NCBI RefSeq assembly: GCF_003201775.1
Contig: NZ_QJJZ01000004.1
Span: 278,643 to 342,642 of the forward strand
Direction of reading: 5' to 3'
Source of the DNA: Arenibacter sp. ARW7G5Y1
GTDB taxonomy: Bacteria; Bacteroidota; Bacteroidia; Flavobacteriales; Flavobacteriaceae
Length of the DNA: 64,000 bases
This document shows positions 57,758 to 64,000 of this stretch, piece by piece. The translations under genes and the position numbers were made by a program. Positions within the stretch are counted from its first letter, which is position 1. The number at the start of each line of letters is the position of its first letter. Under the pieces are notes generated by a model. The model ran no database searches. It was given only the letters and a program-made list of their open reading frames with translations, and was not told where the DNA came from.

Positions 57758-58522
57758 ATGGCAACATACAAGAAAAGAGGTTTTAAACCAAAAAACAAAG
57801 AAGAGGAAATTTTGTTGGATGAGCAGGAAAGCACAACAGCTGAGGTATTTAGTTCTTTGGATGAAGGAGCTTCCAAATCTGAGGAATGGGTTTCCAGAAA
57901 TCAAAATTATATTCTTGGTGTAATTGGGGTAATTGCCGTTGCCGTTTTAGGTTATATGGCGTATTTTCAGTTTGTGGAAAAGCCAAAGGAAGCAAGTGCT
58001 GCGAATGAAATGCTATACCCCCAACAATATTTTGACCAAGCATTATCGGCTACAACCGAAAAGGATTCTTTATTTACCCTTGCCTTGAACGGGGCAGAAG
58101 GTAAATATGGGTTTTTGGATATCATTGAAGAGTACAATGGCACTCCTGCAGCCAATTTGGCCAAATATTCTGCTGGGATGGCATTTTTGAATATGCAGAA
58201 GTACGATGAGGCCATCAAGTATTTGGAAGGATTCTCCTCTGACGATTTAGTTTTGGGAGCCTTGGCCAAAGGTGGATTGGGAGATGCTTTCTTACAGTTA
58301 AATCAACCCAAGGATGCTTTGGGGTACTACGAACAAGCTGTTTCCCATAGTGACAATGACTTTACAACGCCTAAATTCCTATACAAAGCGGGTGTTACAG
58401 CCTTGGAATTAAAGGAAAATACAAAGGCGCTTAAATATTTCCAGAGAATTAAGGATGATTATCCCAGCTCTGATGAAGCTAGGACTATAGATGCGTTTAT
58501 AGGTAAGGCAAAAATTAATTAG
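57758..58522 (+). CDS. membrane-anchored TPR protein (YfgM-like)
   Basis: The 254-residue protein has an acidic N-terminal region, one membrane helix (YILGVIGVIAVAVLGYMAYF at 51-70), and a periplasmic or extracytoplasmic region with tetratricopeptide repeats (AANLAKYSAGMAFLNMQKYD, LAKGGLGDAFLQLNQPKDAL, KFLYKAGVTALELKENTKAL). It resembles YfgM, which assists the Sec translocon and BAM pathway. A -7 box TATTTTTG is at 57729-57736. The ribH gene starts 1 bp after its stop. Confidence 0.85.
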   Translation: MATYKKRGFKPKNKEEEILLDEQESTTAEVFSSLDEGASKSEEWVSRNQNYILGVIGVIAVAVLGYMAYFQFVEKPKEASAANEMLYPQQYFDQALSATTEKDSLFTLALNGAEGKYGFLDIIEEYNGTPAANLAKYSAGMAFLNMQKYDEAIKYLEGFSSDDLVLGALAKGGLGDAFLQLNQPKDALGYYEQAVSHSDNDFTTPKFLYKAGVTALELKENTKALKYFQRIKDDYPSSDEARTIDAFIGKAKIN

Positions 58523-58523
58523 G

Positions 58524-59003
58524 ATGGCTACGGCTAATAAAAATTTATCGGCTTACGATAAAACAACAATCCCAAGCGCGAAGGATCTTCGGTTTGGGAT
58601 TGTTGTTTCAGAGTGGAATGACGTAATTACGGAAGGACTTTATGAGGGGGCTATGGAGGCGCTTTTGGATTGCGGTGCCTTATCGGAAAACATTGCTCGT
58701 TGGAACGTACCAGGAAGTTTTGAGCTTCCTTTTGGCGCCAAAAAAATGTTGGAATCCATGGAATTGGACGCCGTAATTGCTATTGGAAGTGTAATTCAGG
58801 GGGAGACCAAGCATTTCGATTTTGTCTGTAGTGCTACTGCACAAGGGATTATGGATTTAAACGTAAGGACCCAAGTACCGGTTATTTTTTGCGTCCTAAC
58901 GGACAACAATATGCAGCAGGCCATAGATCGTAGCGGTGGCAAACACGGCAATAAAGGTGCCGAGGCTGCTATAGCGGCCATAAAAATGGCAAGCCTAGGC
59001 TAA
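58524..59003 (+). CDS. ribH: 6,7-dimethyl-8-ribityllumazine synthase
   Basis: The 159-residue protein has the lumazine synthase blocks: FGIVVSEWNDVITEGL, WNVPGSFELPFGAKKML, VIAIGSVIQGETKHFDFV with the catalytic histidine, and FCVLTDNNMQQAIDRSGGKHGNKG split at its loop. It makes the riboflavin precursor and assembles as a hollow shell in many species. It follows the TPR gene immediately and belongs to the same operon. Confidence 0.95.
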   Translation: MATANKNLSAYDKTTIPSAKDLRFGIVVSEWNDVITEGLYEGAMEALLDCGALSENIARWNVPGSFELPFGAKKMLESMELDAVIAIGSVIQGETKHFDFVCSATAQGIMDLNVRTQVPVIFCVLTDNNMQQAIDRSGGKHGNKGAEAAIAAIKMASLG

Positions 59004-59137
59004 TTCATATTATTTTCTTTGTTGAGTCTATTGGTCTTGATGAAAAATAGGCGTCTTTCCCTTAATTGTTAACATTTTTTGGCAAGGGATTTAAGGCATG
59101 TTTTTTGTTTTTGAGTAACTTTGAAACAATAAGGATT

Positions 59138-59428
59138 ATGGGAAAGTTTTCAAAATTACGCAAAAACAAAAAGTTCAATTATACACCTCGCTACTACGAT
59201 GACAAAGGTGAAGGGAATCCGTATAAAATAGAACATAAACTGGACAAATTTAGACCTACTATGGATGGCCGTAGCGGGCTTAAAGGTAAGTTTGGTAGGG
59301 CTATGGACGATTTAAAACGATCCGGAAGCCAAAATCAAAAATTTAGAACCCTTATAATAATCGCTGTCCTGATTCTTATTTTTCTTTACATCATAGATTT
59401 CGATCTATCTATCTTTATAACTCGATAA
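59138..59428 (+). CDS. small single-helix membrane protein
   Basis: The ATG at 59138 gives 96 residues; an upstream TTG extension has no support. The basic N-terminal part (GKFSKLRKNKKFNYTPRYYD) is followed by a linker and one C-terminal membrane helix (LIIIAVLILIFLYIIDF at 73-89). It is a common small flavobacterial protein at this position between ribH and mutL, sometimes mislabelled as riboflavin synthase beta. Its stop overlaps the mutL start (TAATG), so it is translationally coupled to mutL. Confidence 0.75.
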   Translation: MGKFSKLRKNKKFNYTPRYYDDKGEGNPYKIEHKLDKFRPTMDGRSGLKGKFGRAMDDLKRSGSQNQKFRTLIIIAVLILIFLYIIDFDLSIFITR

Positions 59429-61281
59429 TGGCAGATATTATTAAGCTTTTGCCAGACCATGTTGCCAATCAAATTGCTGCAGGGGAAGTTGTTCAACGTC
59501 CGGCCTCCGTAGTAAAGGAGCTTATGGAAAATGCAATAGATGCAGGAGCCTCTACCATAAAACTGGTGGTGAAGGACGGGGGAAAAACACTTATTCAGGT
59601 AATAGATGATGGTGTTGGAATGAGCGTAACCGATGCCCGACTAAGTTTTGAGCGTCATGCTACATCCAAGATTCAAAAAGCGGAAGATCTTTTTCAGTTG
59701 AACACCAAGGGTTTTAGAGGGGAAGCCTTGGCCTCCATTGCCGCTATTGCCCATGTGGAAATGCAAACAAGGACAGCAGAGGATGAAGTGGCAACGCACA
59801 TAAAGATAGAGGGGAGCAAGATTATCTCCCAAGAGGTAACCGTGGCACCGAAGGGGACATCCATGATGGTGAAGAATTTGTTTTTTAATATTCCGGCCAG
59901 ACGGAATTTCCTTAAATCCAACAATGTGGAACTGCGTCATATTTTGGATGAATTTCACAGGGTGGCCTTGGCCCATTCAACTATCAATTTTCATTTTTAC
60001 AACAACGGTAGTGAATTGTTCAATTTGCCCATATCCAACAGTAGACAGCGTATTGTGAACATTTTTGGGGCCAAGACCAATGAAAAGTTGGTGCCTGTAA
60101 ATGAAGACACACAAGTGGTTCAAATAAGTGGATATATAAGTAAGCCCGAATTTGCAAAAAAGAGTAGGGGAGAGCAGTTTTTCTTTGTAAATAATAGGTT
60201 TATAAAAAGCCCATACCTGCATCACGCTATTTTGGGAGCTTTTGATGGACTCATAAAGAAGGAGAACCATCCTGGTTATTTCCTGTATTTAACCGTGGAT
60301 CCGGGCTCCATCGATATCAATATCCATCCTACGAAAACGGAAATTAAGTTTGATGACGAGCATACACTTTATGCTATTTTAAGGTCCACCGTGAAGCATA
60401 GTTTGGGACAATTCAACGTAATCCCGTCCTTGGATTTTGAGCAGGACCAGAATCTGGAAACGCCATATAACTACAAGGATAAATCGGCAGAATTACCTAG
60501 AATCAATGTGGATTCCAGTTTTAATCCTTTTAAGGAGGGTTCGGAAAACGGAACTGCACAGAGACCCAATTATCAAAAACAGAATACCAAAAGCTGGGAT
60601 GGTTTATATGTTGGAATGGAATCCAATATAGGGAAGAATTCTGGGTTTAGTAGTGTAAGCTTCGAATCCGACACCATTACAGGTTCTATTTTTGATAATA
60701 AAAAGGAGACCATTGACACAGGTACGACCACTTTTCAATTAAGAAGAAAATACATTGTAACCACCATAAAATCAGGGATGGTGGTCATAGACCAAAGTAG
60801 GGCCCATCAAAGGGTGCTCTATGAAAAATTTTTAAAGAACATAACCATCAAAGAGGCGGTTAGTCAACAACTGTTATTTCCCTTATCTTTGACATTTTCC
60901 AAATCCGATTGCGCTATTATTGAGGAAATTCAAGATAGCTTAACAACGGTTGGTTTTGTTTTTGACAGCATTGGTGAGGAAGAGGTTACGGTCACAGGGG
61001 TTCCTTTATCCGTCCCAGAGAGTGAGGTAGGGATAATTCTAGATCAGTTGATTTCGGACTATCAACAAGATTTTGTGGTTGATGGCTTTTCACAGACCGA
61101 TATACTGGCAAAAACCTTGGCCAAATCATTATCGGTAAAAACTGGAGAGATATTGGACGGCGATTCCCAGTTGGCCCTGGTAAACGATTTATTTGCCTGT
61201 AAGGAATCTGGGGTAAGTCCTTTTAATAAGCCAATATACGTTACCATCACTGAGGACGATATTGATAAAAAATTTATATAA
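59428..61281 (+). CDS. mutL: DNA mismatch repair protein MutL
   Basis: The 617-residue protein has the GHKL ATPase domain (IAAGEVVQRPASVVKEL, ENAIDAGAS, DDGVGM, TKGFRGEALASIAAI) up to about residue 330, a low-complexity linker, and a C-terminal dimerisation domain. The endonuclease metal motif DQHAxxExxxxE of most MutL proteins is DQSRAHQRVLYE here (455-466): the histidine, alanine and first glutamate are replaced, so nicking activity may be lost or altered. It couples MutS recognition to repair. It overlaps its upstream neighbour by 1 nt and abuts the rhomboid gene. Confidence 0.95.
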   Translation: MADIIKLLPDHVANQIAAGEVVQRPASVVKELMENAIDAGASTIKLVVKDGGKTLIQVIDDGVGMSVTDARLSFERHATSKIQKAEDLFQLNTKGFRGEALASIAAIAHVEMQTRTAEDEVATHIKIEGSKIISQEVTVAPKGTSMMVKNLFFNIPARRNFLKSNNVELRHILDEFHRVALAHSTINFHFYNNGSELFNLPISNSRQRIVNIFGAKTNEKLVPVNEDTQVVQISGYISKPEFAKKSRGEQFFFVNNRFIKSPYLHHAILGAFDGLIKKENHPGYFLYLTVDPGSIDINIHPTKTEIKFDDEHTLYAILRSTVKHSLGQFNVIPSLDFEQDQNLETPYNYKDKSAELPRINVDSSFNPFKEGSENGTAQRPNYQKQNTKSWDGLYVGMESNIGKNSGFSSVSFESDTITGSIFDNKKETIDTGTTTFQLRRKYIVTTIKSGMVVIDQSRAHQRVLYEKFLKNITIKEAVSQQLLFPLSLTFSKSDCAIIEEIQDSLTTVGFVFDSIGEEEVTVTGVPLSVPESEVGIILDQLISDYQQDFVVDGFSQTDILAKTLAKSLSVKTGEILDGDSQLALVNDLFACKESGVSPFNKPIYVTITEDDIDKKFI

Positions 61282-62028
61282 ATGGGTAGGATTACGGACG
61301 CAGTAAAGCATTTGATAATTATAAATGTGTTGTTTTTTGTGGCAACTCAATTATACGGGGATCAAATGTACCAATGGTTTTCCCTTTGGTTTCCTAAAAA
61401 TGGGAATTTTGAGTTTTGGCAGGTAATATCGCACATGTTTATGCATGGTGGGTTTATGCATATTTTGTTCAATATGTACGCCTTATGGGCCTTTGGTTCT
61501 CCATTGGAGCGTATGTGGGGGAGGAATAAATTTTTCTTTTTTTATTTTTCGGCAGGAATTGGCGCAGCCTTGATACATACAGGAGTTAATTACTATTATT
61601 TTAATCAAGGGATGGAGGCGTTGATAAGCGCCGGTATTCCCAAGGAACAGATAATGGAAATCATTACTGGTGGCCAATACAGTCCCAGTTGGTATGACGT
61701 GGCCTCCAAGAGTACCATAGATAATTTTTTAGGTGCCTTTAATACCCCCGCGGTTGGAGCATCCGGTGCCATCTACGGTGTTTTGGTGGCCTTTGGAATG
61801 TCCTACCCCAATAGTGAACTTTTTTTAATGTTTATACCAGTGCCGGTAAAGGCCAAGTATTTTATCCCTGTATTAATTGGGCTTGACTTGTTTTCTGGGG
61901 TAACGGGGTATTCAATTTTTGGAAATGGAATAGCGCATTTTGCACATGTGGGCGGGGCATTGTTCGGGTTCATTATGATGTGGTATTGGAAAAAGAATCA
62001 GTTTAACAACAATCGCTGGGACAGATAA
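61282..62028 (+). CDS. rhomboid family intramembrane serine protease (first of two)
   Basis: The 248-residue protein has six membrane helices. The catalytic serine is in GASGAIYG (Ser161) and the catalytic histidine in HFAHVGGALFGF (His222). The first membrane loop has HMFMHGGFMHILFNM (51-65), a rhomboid hallmark. A loop insert of about 40 residues (105-145) precedes the serine helix. It probably cleaves membrane-spanning substrates; targets are unknown. It starts directly after mutL and overlaps the second rhomboid gene by 1 nt. Confidence 0.92.
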   Translation: MGRITDAVKHLIIINVLFFVATQLYGDQMYQWFSLWFPKNGNFEFWQVISHMFMHGGFMHILFNMYALWAFGSPLERMWGRNKFFFFYFSAGIGAALIHTGVNYYYFNQGMEALISAGIPKEQIMEIITGGQYSPSWYDVASKSTIDNFLGAFNTPAVGASGAIYGVLVAFGMSYPNSELFLMFIPVPVKAKYFIPVLIGLDLFSGVTGYSIFGNGIAHFAHVGGALFGFIMMWYWKKNQFNNNRWDR

Positions 62029-62900
62029 TGGGCAATCAGAACATTAGGTATTATTACAACAGGTTAAATATTGCAGAAAGACTTATAGTCATAAATGTGG
62101 CGGTATTTATCCTGAGTGGATTGCTAAAGATATTGTTCGGTTTCTCCGGGGACAGCATTATTGGTTGGTTTGAGCTTCCCAAGGATTTTTTTCATTTTCT
62201 TACCCAGCCATGGTCCATTGTTACCTATTCGTTTTTTCATTCCGGATTGGGCCATATTTTTTGGAACATGTTAATGCTCTATTTTGCAGGTAGGATTTTT
62301 TTGAACCTTTTCGACAATCGGAGGTTTCTCAATGTGTATTTTTTAGGGGTAATCCTTGGCGGATTGATATTCTTATTGAGTTATAATATATTCCCCGCCC
62401 TATTGGGTATAAATACCTCCTTGATTGGTGCTTCTGCCGGGGTCACAGCTGTACTGATATTTGTATGCTCCTATTTGCCAAATCAGGAGGTACGCGTTAT
62501 TTTTTTCAATGTTAAACTATGGCATATTGGGGTCTTTGTAGTACTGTTGGATCTTATTCAAATTTCAATGGGAGGCAATGTAGGTGGCCGATTGGCTCAT
62601 TTGGGAGGTGCCGCTTTGGGGTATTTTTATGCACGACAGCTTATTGGAGGCAACGATATAGGTAGCGGATTTGCCAAGTTTTTGGATGCCATTGCCAATC
62701 TATTTAAAAGCAGTGAAAAAAAAGCTCCCTTAAAAACGGTTTATCGCAAAGATAACCGTGGTGGTGCCAAAACGGACAATTATGATAAAGAAAGTAGGCA
62801 ACGTAAAATAGATGCTATTTTGGATAAGATTAGCAAGTCCGGTTACGAAAGTCTTTCCAAGGCGGAAAAGGATTTTTTATTTAAGGCAGGAAAAGAATAA
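62028..62900 (+). CDS. rhomboid family intramembrane serine protease (second of two)
   Basis: The 290-residue protein has six helices with the catalytic serine in GASAGVTA (Ser136) and the histidine in RLAHLGGAALGY (His191). The first loop reads YSFFHSGLGHIFWNML (67-82). A basic cytoplasmic tail of about 80 residues ends with a small helical segment (KISKSGYESLSKAEKDFLFKAG). It differs in sequence from the upstream rhomboid, so the two are not a recent duplication. The coupled arrangement (TAATG) suggests joint expression. Confidence 0.92.
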   Translation: MGNQNIRYYYNRLNIAERLIVINVAVFILSGLLKILFGFSGDSIIGWFELPKDFFHFLTQPWSIVTYSFFHSGLGHIFWNMLMLYFAGRIFLNLFDNRRFLNVYFLGVILGGLIFLLSYNIFPALLGINTSLIGASAGVTAVLIFVCSYLPNQEVRVIFFNVKLWHIGVFVVLLDLIQISMGGNVGGRLAHLGGAALGYFYARQLIGGNDIGSGFAKFLDAIANLFKSSEKKAPLKTVYRKDNRGGAKTDNYDKESRQRKIDAILDKISKSGYESLSKAEKDFLFKAGKE

Positions 62901-62903
62901 ATT

Positions 62904-63938
62904 GTGAAGAACCTTAATTTTATTGATAAATTCCTGTTCTTCATAAATGCAATTTTTGCACTTCTGTTGTTTATTTCCTGTTTTGTACCGCAAATCTCGG
63001 TGACACATTTTGCTTATTTTTCAATTCTGAGCCTCACAGTGCCCCTTTTGGTACTTTTTAATTTGCTTTTTGTGGCGTATTGGCTGTTTAAAAGAAAGCG
63101 CCAATTATGGTTGTCCACGGTTGTTTTGATTATGGGCTATTTCTTATTGGGAAACTTTTTCAGGTTTAAATTGGCCGAAGAGGAGGTCAAGGAAATGGAT
63201 CTCAGTATTATGAGTTATAACGTAAGGGCTTTCAATAGATACGATTTACTGAATGATCCGTCGGCAGAAGGACGTATAATGGAGTTTATTTCCTCTGAAA
63301 ATCCAGATATTTTATGTATTCAGGAATTTAGCCGTATCAAGGATAGTCAGCTTAAGAAGATGTATCCCTTTAATTATTTTACTAGATATAAATCTAGCGA
63401 AAAGAGGTCCACTCAAGCAATTTATTCGAAATATCCCATAATCAATAGTGGATCTTTGGACTTCCCTGATAGTGGAAATAATGCCATATTTGCGGATATC
63501 GTTGTGACTAAGGATACCTTTAGGTTGTACAACCTTCATTTGGAGTCACATAAGATCATCCCCAGTGTTAGTCGATTGTCAAATGAGCCCAAGGGGAGGT
63601 TGTTGAAAAGGTTAAGTAAATCTTTTGCCAAACAGGGAGAGCAGGCGCATTTGGTTCAGAAACACATAGAGGCCACGCCCTTCAGGAAAATTGTATGTGG
63701 CGATTTTAACAATACCCAGTTTTCCAATGTCTATAAGGTGATCACAGGGGATATGAACGATTCCTTTATGGAACAGGGAACTGGATATGGCAGGACCTTT
63801 AATTTTAGATATTACCCGCTTAGAATAGACTTTATCCTGGCCGATGAAGCTTTTGAGATTACGGCCCATAAAAATTTCGATATAAAACTATCGGATCATT
63901 TTCCGGTAATGGCAGCTATTAAAATAGACACTGAATAA
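62904..63938 (+). CDS. endonuclease/exonuclease/phosphatase family membrane protein
   Basis: The 344-residue protein starts at GTG (62904), 3 bp after the rhomboid stop. Three N-terminal membrane helices (about 8-95) are followed by an EEP domain: SIMSYNVRAF near 110, CIQEF with the metal glutamate, NLHLESH, GDFNNTQFS and the terminal SDHFPVMAAIK with the catalytic Asp-His. Such proteins are predicted phosphodiesterases with unknown substrates, common at the end of this operon in flavobacteria. Confidence 0.88.
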   Translation: MKNLNFIDKFLFFINAIFALLLFISCFVPQISVTHFAYFSILSLTVPLLVLFNLLFVAYWLFKRKRQLWLSTVVLIMGYFLLGNFFRFKLAEEEVKEMDLSIMSYNVRAFNRYDLLNDPSAEGRIMEFISSENPDILCIQEFSRIKDSQLKKMYPFNYFTRYKSSEKRSTQAIYSKYPIINSGSLDFPDSGNNAIFADIVVTKDTFRLYNLHLESHKIIPSVSRLSNEPKGRLLKRLSKSFAKQGEQAHLVQKHIEATPFRKIVCGDFNNTQFSNVYKVITGDMNDSFMEQGTGYGRTFNFRYYPLRIDFILADEAFEITAHKNFDIKLSDHFPVMAAIKIDTE

Positions 63939-64000
63939 CTTGTCTCTCGGATAATATATATCCTAACTTTTCCACCTTTTCTCCTGTCTGCTATTATGGC

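Overview
The window looks like the chromosome of a marine, polysaccharide-degrading member of the Flavobacteriaceae (the Zobellia/Maribacter/Arenibacter type). The evidence is a SusC-type TonB receptor, alginate lyase lipoproteins, a type I sulfatase, a type IX secretion type B sorting domain on two proteins, the Bacteroidetes-style promoter (TTG, 17-20 nt, TAnnTTTG) in front of several genes, weak or absent Shine-Dalgarno sequences, and low GC. No genus can be fixed from the sequence alone.

Positions 1-7606 are part of an alginate utilisation locus transcribed leftward: a PL6 lyase lipoprotein, a PL7-PL7 double lyase lipoprotein, a KdgF-type cupin, an SDR that probably reduces the DEH monomer, and the N-terminal 374 residues of a SusC receptor cut by the window edge. 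Three promoters here carry the same tandem palindrome, TTGGTWWACCAA, repeated every 13 bp and overlapping the -7 box, so the locus looks like one regulon under a GntR (UxuR/ExuR-like) repressor that is not in the window. Diverging from PL6 are a Tat-exported TIM-barrel protein and an RraA-like protein, followed by two BNR/Asp-box proteins (9799-12015) and, further on, a sulfatase (15092-16852).

Between the BNR proteins and the sulfatase sits a compact, AT-rich three-gene cassette (12510-15044): a small three-helix membrane protein, a zinc nucleoside-deaminase-fold protein, and, overlapping it by 11 bp, a protein that reads as TIR-STING (a Cap12-like CBASS effector). No cyclic-dinucleotide synthase (CD-NTase) is encoded nearby. 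A TIR-STING effector coupled to a deaminase instead of a CD-NTase is the best candidate in this window for an undescribed immune system.

From 17 kb on most genes are housekeeping: ABC-F, asnB, gyrB, mdh, secDF, lgt, yidD, cysS, folE, proS, two identical tRNA-Glu genes, rpsT, apt, ndk, recF, ribH, mutL and two consecutive rhomboid proteases, mixed with surface proteins (two T9SS-sorted paralogues, OmpP1/FadL, a CBM9/DUF5916 protein) and small lipoproteins. Several begin at internal ATGs, chosen here from promoter or signal-peptide evidence. A 50-residue gene opposite the apt stop codon (54968-55120) is easily missed.

Two non-coding areas stand out. The 3' end of tRNA-Arg(ACG) at 54300 is repeated at 53344 and 53176, and the segment between carries a phage-repressor-like HTH gene between 20-bp direct repeats, which looks like the scar of a tRNA-targeted integrative element. 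Dense palindromes lie at 20497-20642, and a 1.1 kb stretch at 49590-50677 has no convincing gene.
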